A stretch of DNA of 42,941 nucleotides from Actinomycetota bacterium (GCA_018268655.1 JAFDWC010000008.1:1-42941); one strand, 5' to 3'. Positions 27,117 to 35,500 are shown, numbered from the stretch's first letter. Notes: generated by a model from the sequence alone, not told the origin. Made by a program: numbers and translations.

Positions 27117-27710
27117 TCAGCTCGAGCTCTTGCCCGAGAGCACCAGCTTGATCACGGCCTTGAACTCGTAGGAGACGCGGTCGAGCTCCTCGCCTCTGAC
27201 CAGCGCCCGCACCAGGGTGTGGTGGAGGCCGCTGACCAGCATGTAGGCGCGCTCGACCGAGATCCGCTCGACCGCCGGGTCGCGGGCCGAATCGCTCTCG
27301 ACGACGGAGACGATCAGCGCCGCGTAGCGCTCGAAGGCCTGCCGCTGGGCCATCACGATCCGCTCCCCGGTCGCGGCGCTGGCAAAGGTCTGGGTCAGCC
27401 CCGGGTCGCTGGTGACGAGGCCGAGGTAGGTGTCGATCGCCTGGTCGATCTGGGTCTCGATCGGCGCTTCCCGGTCGATCGCCCGGTCGACCTCTCCGAG
27501 GAAGGCGTCGGACAGCGTGTTCATCAGCTCGACGAAGCAGGCTTCCTTGTCCTCGAAGTGGTTGTAGAAGGTGCGCCGCGAGGCACGGGCGTGGCTGACG
27601 ATGTCGGTGACCTGGGTCCGCGCCAGGCCTTTTTCGCGGATCGAGGCGGCCAGCCCGTCCATCAGCCGTGCGTGCTGGGCTTCCCGGCTCTGCTCGACTT
27701 CGACCGCCAT
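27117..27710 (-). CDS. TetR family transcriptional regulator
   Basis: The 197-residue protein has an N-terminal TetR helix-turn-helix, TQVTDIVSHARASRRTFYNH then FEDKEACFVEL (about residues 30-60), and a helical ligand domain of usual size. ATG 27710 is preferred over TTG 27719 because a TAGCGT hexamer on the minus strand lies 8 nt upstream of the ATG, as in other leaderless genes here. No drug pump is adjacent; the target is unknown. A perfect TetR-like palindrome lies farther upstream at 27947. Confidence 0.9.
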   Translation of the reverse strand: MAVEVEQSREAQHARLMDGLAASIREKGLARTQVTDIVSHARASRRTFYNHFEDKEACFVELMNTLSDAFLGEVDRAIDREAPIETQIDQAIDTYLGLVTSDPGLTQTFASAATGERIVMAQRQAFERYAALIVSVVESDSARDPAVERISVERAYMLVSGLHHTLVRALVRGEELDRVSYEFKAVIKLVLSGKSSS

Positions 27711-27946
27711 CGTCCGCAACGCTACCCGCTGGCGCCGCCGCTACTCGCCGCGGGGCAGATGGGCCCGGCGCTCGCTCTCCAGGAGGCGAGCGCCGGGCTC
27801 CGCGGATCGGCTAGGCGGTCTTCCCGGTCGCCCCAGTCGGAATCGTCTGCTTGCAAGCAGCGACAGTCATCAGCTCACCCCCTCCCACAAGTGGCTATCC
27901 CTTTCGGCCGTTAGACCTTCAGAGCGATGGGACAGATTCCACCAAT

Positions 27947-27960
27947 GAGACGTTCGTCTC
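27947..27960. promoter_or_regulatory. Perfect palindrome GAGACGTTCGTCTC
   Basis: This 14 bp dyad has 6 bp arms, and the flanking AT/AT steps also nearly match. It lies in the 323 bp divergent gap between the TetR gene and the ArsR-like gene. TetR-type operators look like this, but its distance from the TetR start (about 240 bp) and closeness to the ArsR-like gene leave the target open. The rest of 27711-27946 shows no gene. Confidence 0.5.
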
Positions 27961-27977
27961 CATAAAACCGCAGTGTC

Positions 27978-28007
27978 GGAACGAAGCGTTTATGCTCCAA
28001 ACGTTCC
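27978..28007 (+). promoter_or_regulatory. Operator over the promoter of the ArsR-like gene
   Basis: Outer arms GGAACG (27978-27983) and CGTTCC (28002-28007) enclose inner arms CGTTT (27987-27991) and AAACG (27999-28003). A TATGCT -10 box (27991-27996) lies inside, so bound protein would block initiation. Autoregulation of the winged-helix gene at 28034 is likely. Confidence 0.6.
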
Positions 28008-28033
28008 TAGTCACTCGAATACGGAGGACTAAA

Positions 28034-28645
28034 ATGGCGACGGCTACCCGCGGGAGGTGGCGAGGCGTATCGGACGCTGCCCTGGGGGCGATCGTGGCCC
28101 ACCCGGTCCGCTGCAGGTTGATCGCGGTCTTCGCCGACCGCGTCGCGAGCCCGAACGAAATAGCCCGGGAGCTGGAGATGCCGGTCGGCGACATCAGCTA
28201 CCACGTCCGCACCCTCAAGGACGCCGGGATCATCGAACTGGTCGAGGAGCGGCCGGTGCGCGGCTCGACCGAGCACTTCTACCGAGCGGTCGTCAACAAC
28301 ATCGTTCTCGAGGAGGAGGATTACGAGGGTCTCTCGCTCGAGCAGCGGGTCGAGTACGCCCGCCAGCTCTTCCAGCTGACGACGGCGGAGGCGAGCTTCT
28401 CGCTCGAGACAAAGAAGTTCGGCGAGCGCGCCGACCACCACATCGCGCGGGTGCCGTTCGCGGTCGACGAGCAGGCGTGGAAGCAGCTCGCCGAGCTCCA
28501 CCGCGAGATGCTCGACCGGATGATCGAGATCTGCGCGCAGAGCGATCTTCGCTCGGTGGGAGGCGACGAGCCGCGGATCCCGGGGGTCGCCTTCGCGGCG
28601 CTGTTCGAGATGCCGCACCAGACGCAGGCCGCCAGCGGCGACTGA
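28034..28645 (+). CDS. ArsR-like winged-helix regulator
   Basis: The 203-residue protein has residues about 14-80 forming a winged helix (AHPVRCRLIAVFADRVASPN, then EIARELEMPVGDISYHVRTL and GIIELVEERPVRGSTEHFY), as in the ArsR/HTH_20 group. The C-terminal half is helical and acidic, without the paired Cys of metal sensors, so a non-metal ligand or protein partner is likely. GGAGG (28023-28027) sits 6 nt before the ATG. A palindrome over its promoter suggests autoregulation. The next gene has its own leaderless promoter. Confidence 0.88.
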   Translation: MATATRGRWRGVSDAALGAIVAHPVRCRLIAVFADRVASPNEIARELEMPVGDISYHVRTLKDAGIIELVEERPVRGSTEHFYRAVVNNIVLEEEDYEGLSLEQRVEYARQLFQLTTAEASFSLETKKFGERADHHIARVPFAVDEQAWKQLAELHREMLDRMIEICAQSDLRSVGGDEPRIPGVAFAALFEMPHQTQAASGD

Positions 28646-28655
28646 GCGCAGCCCC

Positions 28656-28661
28656 TATGCT
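28656..28661 (+). promoter_or_regulatory. -10 box of YbjQ-family gene
   Basis: TATGCT lies 6 nt before the ATG at 28668, which fits a leaderless transcript. The -35 falls within the end of the preceding gene and is not recognisable. Confidence 0.5.
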
Positions 28662-28667
28662 CCGCTG

Positions 28668-28988
28668 ATGCTGATCGTCACCACCAACGACCTGCCCGGC
28701 TACGAGGTCGACCAGATCCTGGGCGAGGTGTTCGGCCTCACCGTGCGCTCGCGCAACATCGGCTCGACGATCGGCGCCGGCTTCAAGTCGCTGAAGGGAG
28801 GCGAGCTGAAGGGGATGACCAAGATGCTCGCCGAAGGCCGCGAGCACGCGACCGAACGGTTGATCGAGGAGGCGGAAGGAAAGGGCGCCAACGCAATCCT
28901 CGCCTTCCGCTTCGACTCCTCCGAGCTGGGCTCTACCTGGACCGAGATCTGCGCCTACGGCACCGCCGTCAAGGTCCACAAGCTCTGA
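28668..28988 (+). CDS. UPF0145 (YbjQ) family protein
   Basis: This 106-residue protein is of standard family length. Typical blocks are TTNDLPGYEVDQILGEVFGL, RSRNIGSTIGAGFKSLKGGE, the helix REHATERLIEEAEGKGANAI and ICAYGTAVKV. The family forms pentameric barrels of unknown function. It is probably translated from a leaderless mRNA. Only 40 bp separate it from the small gene downstream. Confidence 0.94.
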   Translation: MLIVTTNDLPGYEVDQILGEVFGLTVRSRNIGSTIGAGFKSLKGGELKGMTKMLAEGREHATERLIEEAEGKGANAILAFRFDSSELGSTWTEICAYGTAVKVHKL

Positions 28989-29028
28989 CCAGCTCAAGCT
29001 CCCGCGCCGCCCTGCCGATCAGTTCACG

Positions 29029-29253
29029 GTGGATACCTCCCAGCTTCCCCATATCGCCAAGGTGGAGCTCCTGAAGAAGGGCTACCTCGCCGCCTGCTCG
29101 TGCAGCTGGCGCGGCCCCTTCCACGCCAACCCCGAGCCCGCGGTCCAGGACGCGATCGCCCACGAACGCAACCCCTGGGGCCCGGAGAGCCAGGCCGACG
29201 CGATCGCCGCCGCCAACGGCCGCGCCGATTCCCACCTCAACGGCCGGCCCTGA
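29029..29253 (+). CDS. Small hypothetical protein
   Basis: This 74-residue ORF starts with GTG. Residues 20-32 (LAACSCSWRGPFH) contain a Cys-x-Cys followed by Trp-Arg-Gly-Pro, a pattern I associate with small actinobacterial proteins of unknown function. It then has a helix AVQDAIAHE and a Ala/Asp-rich tail. There is no clear ribosome-binding site. It is convergent with the MBL/rhodanese gene, whose stop is 10 bp away. The reading is supported by composition only; a spurious ORF is possible. Confidence 0.55.
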   Translation: MDTSQLPHIAKVELLKKGYLAACSCSWRGPFHANPEPAVQDAIAHERNPWGPESQADAIAAANGRADSHLNGRP

Positions 29254-29263
29254 CGCTGTGCAG

Positions 29264-30658
29264 CTAGGCGGCGCTGGGGACGCTGCCGCTCTCGACCGGG
29301 CCGCCGGCCTGGCGCCAGGCGCCGACCCCGCGGCCGACGTGGATGACGTCGTCGAAGCCCTCGCGCTGGAGGATCGAGGCGGCGAGGCCGCTGCGCTTGC
29401 CGCCGCGGCAGATCGTCGCGATCCGGCGGTCCCGCGGCAGCTCCTCGATCCGCCGTGAGAGGTCGCCATAGGGAATGTGGAGCGAGCCGGGGATGTGCTC
29501 GGCCTCGTACTCGGAGGCGGCGCGGACGTCGAGGACGACCGGTGCCTTGGGACCCTCGACCCGCTGCATCAGCTCGCTCGGGTCGATCAGCTCGATCCGT
29601 TGCACGGGGCGGCCATCGGTGCGCCAGGCGGTCATCCCGCCCTCGAGGAAGCCGCGCACCCGCATCCCGACCGAGGCCAGCAGCTCGGCGGCGCGCCGCT
29701 CGTCGCCGTCGGAAGCTGCGACGACGATGATCTCGGTCCCGTCGGGGGCGACCCGCGAGACCTTGGTCGCGAAGCCGGTGTCGTAGGCCGAGGTGCTGAG
29801 GGCGCCGGCGATGTGGGACTCGTCGAACTCCTCGTTGCTGCGGCCGTCGATCACGCAGGCGCCGGCGGCGACCGCCTCCTCGACCTGATGCGGGGTCAGC
29901 GCCTGCGGGGTGCCGAAGTGCTCGACCAGCGGGCCCTGGTTGATGCTGACGATCCGCTCCAGGTTGGGCGGCTTGTCGCCCAGCGAGCCGAGTGAGTCGG
30001 TGACGAACTCGTCGAGGTCGGCGAAGCCGAGGGCGCGGTTGTGGCGGCGCTCGAAGCCGATCGTCGAGGAGGTCTTGAGGTCGAGGCCGGAGCCGCCGCA
30101 GAGCGAGCCGCCGAGGTGTCCGGGCCAGACCTCGACCTCGTCGTCGAGCGCGAGCAGCCGCTCGTGCAGCGAGCGGAACATCTCGGTCGCCCCTTCGCGC
30201 GGCTCGACCGCGAGGTCGGGGCGGGCGACGTCGCCGATGAACAGCGAGTCGCCGCTCAGCAGGGCCCAGGGGGCGCCGCCGCGGCCGCCGTCGCGGAGCA
30301 GGAAGGCGGTGTGCTCGGGCCGGTGGCCCGGGGTATGGATCGCTTCGACGCTGACCTCGCCCAGCTCCAGCACCCAGCCGTCGCTGAGCGGCTCGTGGAC
30401 GTACTGCGCCTCGGCCAGCTCGTGGACGTGGATCGTCGCCCCGGTGGTCCGCGCCAGCCGCCCGTGCCCGGAGACGTGGTCGGCGTGGTTGTGGGTCTCG
30501 AGCACGTGCTCGATCCGGACCCCGTGCAGCCGCGCCAGCCGATGGTAGGGCTCGACGTCCCACTGCGGATCGACCACCGCCGCGACCCCCGCTTCGCGGT
30601 CGCCGACGAGGTAGGACGCGCAGCCGAGATCCTCGTGGATGATTTGCCGGAAGAGCAT
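29264..30658 (-). CDS. MBL-fold hydrolase with two rhodanese domains
   Basis: The 464-residue protein has an N-terminal metallo-beta-lactamase domain with THNHADH (55-61), HTPGHRPEHTAF and SGDSLFIGDVARPDL, as in ETHE1-like persulfide dioxygenases. Two rhodanese domains follow. The first (about 265-355) has VVAASDGDE where the active-site Cys should be, so it is probably inactive. The second (about 370-455) keeps Cys417 in TICRGGKRSG. It likely oxidises glutathione- or other thiol-persulfides and shuttles sulfane sulfur in the cytoplasm. The ATG is 50 bp from the CapA-like stop upstream, and that gap contains an AT-rich TTGACTAATTAACTCTACAA stretch that may hold its promoter. Confidence 0.93.
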   Translation of the reverse strand: MLFRQIIHEDLGCASYLVGDREAGVAAVVDPQWDVEPYHRLARLHGVRIEHVLETHNHADHVSGHGRLARTTGATIHVHELAEAQYVHEPLSDGWVLELGEVSVEAIHTPGHRPEHTAFLLRDGGRGGAPWALLSGDSLFIGDVARPDLAVEPREGATEMFRSLHERLLALDDEVEVWPGHLGGSLCGGSGLDLKTSSTIGFERRHNRALGFADLDEFVTDSLGSLGDKPPNLERIVSINQGPLVEHFGTPQALTPHQVEEAVAAGACVIDGRSNEEFDESHIAGALSTSAYDTGFATKVSRVAPDGTEIIVVAASDGDERRAAELLASVGMRVRGFLEGGMTAWRTDGRPVQRIELIDPSELMQRVEGPKAPVVLDVRAASEYEAEHIPGSLHIPYGDLSRRIEELPRDRRIATICRGGKRSGLAASILQREGFDDVIHVGRGVGAWRQAGGPVESGSVPSAA

Positions 30659-30708
30659 TGGAACGGGGGACGTTAGCGCCTCTCGCCAATGTTTGTAGAG
30701 TTAATTAG

Positions 30709-31836
30709 TCAAGAATTGCCGGCGAGGAGGCGGCCGCCGGGGCCGACCTCGACCGCGCTGGAGCCGAAGTCCGCGGCCGAGAGGGTGGCGATCGTCGCCG
30801 CCGCTTCGCCGCTCGGGTCGGGCACCGGCTGGCCGGCTTCGACCAGGCGCAGCGAGGCGAGCCGGCCGCTGCGGAAGACGCCCTCGGGGGAGAGGCTGAC
30901 GTGGAGGACGACCGACTCGCCGAGGGCGCCCTCGGTGGCGAAGTTGTGGAAGCCGCAGAAGTTGCCGAGGCTGTAGGCGAGCAGGCGGTGCTTGTAGAGC
31001 TCGATCCCGCGGAGGACGTGGGGGCCGGAGCCGAGCACGAGGTCGGCGCCGGCGTCGACCGCCAGATGGGCGAACTCCTCGGGGTTGCCGCGATCCTCGC
31101 CGAGGTAGGTCTCCCCGGCACCGGTCACATGCTGGGCGTCGGCGCCCTCGGCGCCGGCATGGATCGCGACGACCACCACGTCCGCTTCCGCGGCGGCGCT
31201 TTCGATCAGCGCCCGGGCGCTTTCGAGGTCGGTCAGCGAGGAGGTGTTCGAGTAGGGGGCGAAGGCGAGGAAGGCGACGCGGTGGCCATTCGCCTCGACC
31301 ACGGTCACCTCTTCCGGGAGGCCGGTCTGCTCGATCCCCGCCGCGTGCAGTGCTTCGACCGTTTCGCTCTCGCCCGCTTCGCCGAAGTCGTAGGAGTGGT
31401 TGTTGGCGTTCGACATCAGGGTGAAGCCGGCGTCGGCGAGGTACTTCGCGTATTCGGGCGGCGCTCGGAAGGCGTAGCACTGCCCTGGTTCGGCGCCCAC
31501 GCACTTGGGCGATTCGCCGACTTCGGTCAGCGCTCCCTCGAGGTTGCCGAAGACGACGTCGCCGCTCAGCTCCCCCTTGACCGGGTCCAGGTAGGTGGCG
31601 GGTTCGGGCGGCAGTTCCGGGGTGCTGCCGAGCATCGTGTCGCCAACCGCCGCGATCGAGATGCCGTCGCCGTGCTCGTGGCCCTGGTCCTGCCGCGTCG
31701 GCTCCCGCTTGCCGGGAACGGTCTTCGCCGCCTCGGTCGGCGTCCGCACGGTGCCGTCGAAGCAGCCGCAGAGCGTGGTCGCAGTAAGCGCGGCGGCTAC
31801 CGGCACGACGACGCCAAAGGCGACGGGACGCTTCAC
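30709..31836 (-). CDS. CapA-family lipoprotein
   Basis: The 375-residue protein has an N-terminal hydrophobic segment ending in LCGC (Cys25), suggesting a lipoprotein, then a charged linker. The PGA_cap/CapA metallophosphatase-like domain shows AAVGDTMLGS, GNLEGALTE, SNANNHSYDFG, VVAIHAGAE and GADLVLGSGPHVLRGIELYK. CapA takes part in poly-gamma-glutamate export in Bacillus, but stand-alone homologues in actinobacteria have unknown roles. I chose GTG 31836, because TTAGCT on the minus strand lies 7 nt upstream of it; GTG 31842 overlaps that box too closely. Confidence 0.9.
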   Translation of the reverse strand: MKRPVAFGVVVPVAAALTATTLCGCFDGTVRTPTEAAKTVPGKREPTRQDQGHEHGDGISIAAVGDTMLGSTPELPPEPATYLDPVKGELSGDVVFGNLEGALTEVGESPKCVGAEPGQCYAFRAPPEYAKYLADAGFTLMSNANNHSYDFGEAGESETVEALHAAGIEQTGLPEEVTVVEANGHRVAFLAFAPYSNTSSLTDLESARALIESAAAEADVVVVAIHAGAEGADAQHVTGAGETYLGEDRGNPEEFAHLAVDAGADLVLGSGPHVLRGIELYKHRLLAYSLGNFCGFHNFATEGALGESVVLHVSLSPEGVFRSGRLASLRLVEAGQPVPDPSGEAAATIATLSAADFGSSAVEVGPGGRLLAGNS

Positions 31837-31843
31837 CGCCACA

Positions 31844-31871
31844 AGCTAAGCGCCGCGCCGGATGCCACAAT
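31844..31871. promoter_or_regulatory. Back-to-back leaderless promoters
   Basis: On the minus strand TTAGCT (31844-31849) is 7 nt from the CapA-like GTG at 31836. On the plus strand CACAAT (31866-31871) is 6 nt from the GTG at 31878. The whole gap is only 41 bp, so the two promoters must overlap and may exclude each other. Confidence 0.5.
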
Positions 31872-31877
31872 CAGCCG

Positions 31878-33047
31878 GTGGAGGCGAGCCGGCGATTCGA
31901 CCTGGCGCTATTCGGTGCTACCGGTTTTACCGGCGGGCTCACCGCCCGCTACCTCGCGGCGCAGCTTCCAGCCGGTGCCAGATGGGCGATCGTCGGCCGC
32001 AACCGGGCCAAGCTCGAGGCCGTCGCCGCCGAGCTGGCGGCGATCGAGTCCGCCGCGGCGGCGCCGGAGATCCTGATCGCCGACGCTGCCGACCCGTCGG
32101 CGCTGGCTGAGGTGGCCGCCGCGACCCGCGTCGTCGCCACCACGGTCGGTCCCTACGCCCTCTACGGCGGTCCCCTGGTCGCCGCCTGCGCGGCCGCGGG
32201 CACCGACTACTGCGACCTCACCGGCGAGCCCGAGTTCGTCGATCGGACCTGGCTCGAGCACCACGGGACGGCGGAGCGCAGCGGCGCCCGCCTCGTCCAC
32301 TGCTGCGGTTTCGACTCGATCCCGCACGACCTCGGCGCCTATTTCACTGTCAAGCAGCTGCCCGAGGGGGTGCCGCTGACGGTCAACGGCTACGTCAACA
32401 CCCACGCCCAGTTCTCCGGTGGCACCTTCCACTCGGCGGTCAACGGCTTCGCCCGCGCCCGCGAGACGATCGCCGCCGCCAAGGCCCGCCGCCGGGCCGA
32501 GCCCCGCGACCCCGCGCGGCGGATCCACGCGGCGCCGCCGCGGCTGCGCCGCGTCCCCGAGGCCGGCGGCTGGGCAGCGCCGCTGCCGACGATCGACGGC
32601 TCGGTGATCCGCCGCTCGGCCGCGGCGGTGCCGCGCTACGGCCCCGAATTCACCTACGGCCACAACCTCGTCGCCCACAACCCGGCGACGATCCCGGCGC
32701 TGGCCCTCGGGGTCGGCGCTGTCGCCCTGCTGGCGCCGCTGCCGCCGACCCGGAAGCTGCTGCTGAAGCTCAAGGACCCGGGGGAGGGGCCCGACGAGGC
32801 GACCCGCGAGCGCAGCTGGTTCAAGCTCACCTTCGTCGGCGAGGGCGGGGGAGAGCGGGTGGTGACCGAGGTCACCGGCGGCGACCCCGGCTATACGGAG
32901 ACCTCGAAGATGCTGGCCGAGTCGGCCCTCTGCCTCGCCTTCGACGAGCTGCCGGAGACCGCCGGCCAGCTGACCACCGTGGCGGCGATGGGTGAGATGC
33001 TTCTCGCAAGGGTCGAGAAGGCCGGTATAACCTTCCGGAAGCGATGA
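31878..33047 (+). CDS. Saccharopine-dehydrogenase-like NAD(P)-binding reductase
   Basis: This 389-residue protein has GATGFTGG (13-20), GRNRAKLEAVAAEL, TTVGPYALYGGPLVAACAAAG and CCGFDSIPHDLGAYF. These blocks define the saccharopine dehydrogenase-like group that includes mycobacterial trans-acting enoyl reductases. It is therefore more likely to reduce lipid or polyketide intermediates than to make lysine. Its stop overlaps the ATG of the BVMO-like gene (ATGA), tying the two functionally. It is probably leaderless. Confidence 0.92.
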   Translation: MEASRRFDLALFGATGFTGGLTARYLAAQLPAGARWAIVGRNRAKLEAVAAELAAIESAAAAPEILIADAADPSALAEVAAATRVVATTVGPYALYGGPLVAACAAAGTDYCDLTGEPEFVDRTWLEHHGTAERSGARLVHCCGFDSIPHDLGAYFTVKQLPEGVPLTVNGYVNTHAQFSGGTFHSAVNGFARARETIAAAKARRRAEPRDPARRIHAAPPRLRRVPEAGGWAAPLPTIDGSVIRRSAAAVPRYGPEFTYGHNLVAHNPATIPALALGVGAVALLAPLPPTRKLLLKLKDPGEGPDEATRERSWFKLTFVGEGGGERVVTEVTGGDPGYTETSKMLAESALCLAFDELPETAGQLTTVAAMGEMLLARVEKAGITFRKR

Positions 33048-34573
33048 GACTCGCGAGTACCACCGAGCACCTCGACGTCCTGATCGTCGGCGCCGGCCTC
33101 TCCGGGATCGGCGCCGCTTACCACCTCCAGCAGCAGCGACCGGGTGACAGCTGGGCGATCGTCGAGGCCCGCGAGGCGATCGGCGGCACCTGGGACCTCT
33201 TCCGCTACCCCGGGATCCGCTCCGACTCCGACATGCACACGCTCGGCTACCGCTTCCGGCCCTGGGTCGAGCAGAGAGCGATCGCCGACGGCGACTCGAT
33301 CCTCCGCTACGTCCGCGAGACGGCCCGCGACGCCGGGATCGACGAGAAGATCCGCTTCGACCGTCGCGTCGTCGCCGCCGCCTGGTCGAGCGAGGCGGCC
33401 CTCTGGACCGTGACCCTCGAGACTGGCGCCGGCGAGCGCGAAGAGCTCACCTGCGGCTTCCTCTGGATCTGCAGCGGCTACTACCGCTACGACCAGGGCT
33501 ACACCCCCGAGTTCCCGGGGATCGACCGCTTCGGCGGCGAGGTGATCCACCCCCAGCACTGGCCCGAGGACGCCCAATGGGCCGGCAAGCGGGTCGTCGT
33601 GATCGGCTCCGGGGCGACCGCGGTGACCCTGGTCCCGGCGCTGGCCGGCGACGCCGCCCAGGTGACGATGCTGCAGCGCTCGCCCACGTACATCGTCTCG
33701 GTGCCGGGCGAAGACGCGATCGCCAACTGGCTGCGGGGGGCGATCGGTCCCCGCCGCGCCTACGCCGTCGTGCGCTGGAAGAACGTCGCCCTGCAGAGCT
33801 TCACCTACCGGCTCAGCCGCCGCCGCCCGCGCCTGGTGCGGAAGCTGATCCGGCGCGGCGTCGTCCGCGCCCTGCCACCCGGGTTCGACGTCGACACCCA
33901 TTTCAGCCCGCGCTACAACCCCTGGGACCAGCGTGTCTGCCTCGTCCCCGACTCCGACCTCTTCAAGGTGCTCTCCGACGGCAGCGCGGAGATCGTCACC
34001 GACCGTATCGCCGGCTTCGACGAGGGCGGGATCGAGCTCGAGTCGGGCCGCCGCCTCGAGGCCGACGTCGTCGTCACCGCGACCGGGCTCAATCTCCAGT
34101 TCCTCGGCGGCGCGACGCTGTCGATCGACGGCGAGCAGCTCGACCTCTCCCGCCGCTTCACCTACAAGGGGATGATGCTGAGCGGCGTCCCCAACGTCGC
34201 CTTCACGATCGGCTACACCAACGCCTCCTGGACCCTGAAGGCCGACCTCGTCGCCGAATACACCTGCCGCCTGCTCGACCACATGGAGGCCGGCGGCTAC
34301 GACGCCTGCGCCCCCGAGGTCGGCGACCCGGCGCTCGGTGAGGAGCCGCTGCTCGACTTCAACTCGGGCTACGTCCTGCGCTCGATCGCCGAGCTGCCGA
34401 AGCAGGGCACGACGGAGCCCTGGAAGCTGCGACAGAACTACCCGCGCGACCTGCGCTCGCTGCGCCTCGGTCCGGTCGACGATCAGATGCGCTTCAGCCG
34501 TGTCGGCGAGCGGGCGATCAACTCGAGCGAGGCCGTTGCGGGAAGCTCGGCCCTCGCCGGCTGGAACGCCTAA
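33044..34573 (+). CDS. FAD/NADPH Baeyer-Villiger-type monooxygenase
   Basis: The 509-residue flavoprotein has the FAD motif VGAGLSGIGAAYHL (15-28), GGTWDLFRYPGIRSDSDM, the BVMO fingerprint FGGEVIHPQHWPE (about 162-174), the NADP motif VIGSGATAVTLVPAL and ATGLNLQFLGG. Relatives oxidise cyclic or linear ketones, or N/S atoms. Co-translation with the reductase upstream suggests lipid or ketone metabolism. DUF2630 follows 11 bp later. Substrate specificity cannot be read from sequence alone. Confidence 0.94.
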   Translation: MRLASTTEHLDVLIVGAGLSGIGAAYHLQQQRPGDSWAIVEAREAIGGTWDLFRYPGIRSDSDMHTLGYRFRPWVEQRAIADGDSILRYVRETARDAGIDEKIRFDRRVVAAAWSSEAALWTVTLETGAGEREELTCGFLWICSGYYRYDQGYTPEFPGIDRFGGEVIHPQHWPEDAQWAGKRVVVIGSGATAVTLVPALAGDAAQVTMLQRSPTYIVSVPGEDAIANWLRGAIGPRRAYAVVRWKNVALQSFTYRLSRRRPRLVRKLIRRGVVRALPPGFDVDTHFSPRYNPWDQRVCLVPDSDLFKVLSDGSAEIVTDRIAGFDEGGIELESGRRLEADVVVTATGLNLQFLGGATLSIDGEQLDLSRRFTYKGMMLSGVPNVAFTIGYTNASWTLKADLVAEYTCRLLDHMEAGGYDACAPEVGDPALGEEPLLDFNSGYVLRSIAELPKQGTTEPWKLRQNYPRDLRSLRLGPVDDQMRFSRVGERAINSSEAVAGSSALAGWNA

Positions 34574-34584
34574 TCTAGGTCGCC

Positions 34585-34857
34585 ATGGACGACCAAGGGG
34601 TTCTCAACCGCATCGACGAGCTGGTCCACGAGGAGGAGGAGCTGCTCCACCGCCACGAGTCCGAGGGGCTCGATTCCGAAGAGGAGGCGCGGATGGAGGA
34701 GATCAAGGTCCAGCTCGACAAGGCCTGGGACTACCTGCGCCAGCGCCGCTCCCTGCGCCAGTACGGAGGCGACCCCGACGACGCCTCGATGCGCGATGGC
34801 GGCACCGTCGAGGAGTACGGGAACGTCACCCCCTACGACGAAGCCGACACCGACTGA
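34585..34857 (+). CDS. DUF2630 family protein
   Basis: The 90-residue acidic protein has the DUF2630 pattern: VLNRIDELVHEEEELLHRHE, then EEARMEEIKVQLDKAWDYLR and QRRSLRQYGGDPDDASMRDG. It is predicted to be a helical hairpin or coiled coil. The family is actinobacterial and has no known function. A TAATCTAGGT stretch just before the ATG could provide a leaderless promoter, although the gene could also be read through from the BVMO. A hairpin terminator follows. Confidence 0.93.
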   Translation: MDDQGVLNRIDELVHEEEELLHRHESEGLDSEEEARMEEIKVQLDKAWDYLRQRRSLRQYGGDPDDASMRDGGTVEEYGNVTPYDEADTD

Positions 34858-34867
34858 GAACGAATAC

Positions 34868-34897
34868 GGCGCGCCGCCCAAGCCGGCACGGCGCGCC
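34868..34897. terminator. Bidirectional hairpin terminator
   Basis: GGCGCGCCG (34868-34876) pairs perfectly with CGGCGCGCC (34889-34897) around a 12 nt loop. It lies 10 bp after DUF2630 and about 130 bp beyond the stop of the convergent minus-strand gene at 35030. The remaining 34898-35029 is AT-richer and shows no gene. Confidence 0.75.
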
Positions 34898-35029
34898 TAG
34901 CGATTAACACGAGAGCCGAAGCTCCCAGCCGGCTGATACCCGGTCGAGGCTCCGTAACCTCTATTTTCCCGTCCGAATTTCTCGTCCGGTCGGGCCGGTT
35001 GATCGCCTCGGCGGCGGCCCCCTCGCAGG

Positions 35030-35368
35030 TCACAGATTCCAGCCGAAGTACACCTCGGCGCGGACCTGTCTGTCGCCGTCGAACCCGAGCACCTCGGTGT
35101 TGCGGAATCGAGTCCCATTCGCCCGCGTCGCCTCATAGGTGACGACGACCTCGTCCCCCTGCTCGATCAACCGCACGAACTCGAGCTCGGTCAGCGACCC
35201 CGCTCCCGGCCAGCACCGCTCGAAATATCCATCGCGATCAAGCCCGTGCTCGTCGAGCGGGCTGTGGAATTCGAATTCCGGCCCGATTACCTCCTCGATC
35301 GCCTCTCGGTCCCCCGCCGAGAACGCCCGATACATCTCCTTCGCCAGCTCGACTCTGCTCTTCGCCAC
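35030..35368 (-). CDS. SnoaL/NTF2-like protein
   Basis: The 112-residue NTF2-fold protein has an N-terminal helix ELAKEMYRAFSAGDREAIEE, FEFHSPLDEHGLDRDGYF and the sheet VRLIEQGDEVVVTYEATRAN, ending NTEVLGFDGDRQVRAEVYFG. This matches SnoaL_2-type small proteins, which may isomerise or simply bind ligands. GTG 35368 is chosen because GGAAGGGG lies just upstream; longer starts would extend into low-quality sequence. No partner gene is close. Function unknown. Confidence 0.85.
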   Translation of the reverse strand: MAKSRVELAKEMYRAFSAGDREAIEEVIGPEFEFHSPLDEHGLDRDGYFERCWPGAGSLTELEFVRLIEQGDEVVVTYEATRANGTRFRNTEVLGFDGDRQVRAEVYFGWNL

Positions 35369-35484
35369 CGTCGTCCCCTTCCGCCAATTTCGTCGCTCCA
35401 CCCCGATGCTCCCCGTATCGGCGGATCCCAATCCCCGTCGCCGATCGCGTCCCGACCCGCAATCCGTCGACACCACGCCCCGGG

Positions 35485-35490
35485 CATAAT
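35485..35490 (+). promoter_or_regulatory. -10 box of tRNA-Cys
   Basis: CATAAT lies 10 bp before the tRNA 5' end. A consensus -35 is not obvious. Confidence 0.45.
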
Positions 35491-35500
35491 GGTTCGCCGC

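Noticed and set aside
30690..30712. TTGACT near 30712 (minus strand) as a proper -35 for the MBL/rhodanese gene
   Set aside because: No -10 hexamer lies at 16-18 bp spacing. The AT-rich stretch is mentioned only as a possible promoter region.
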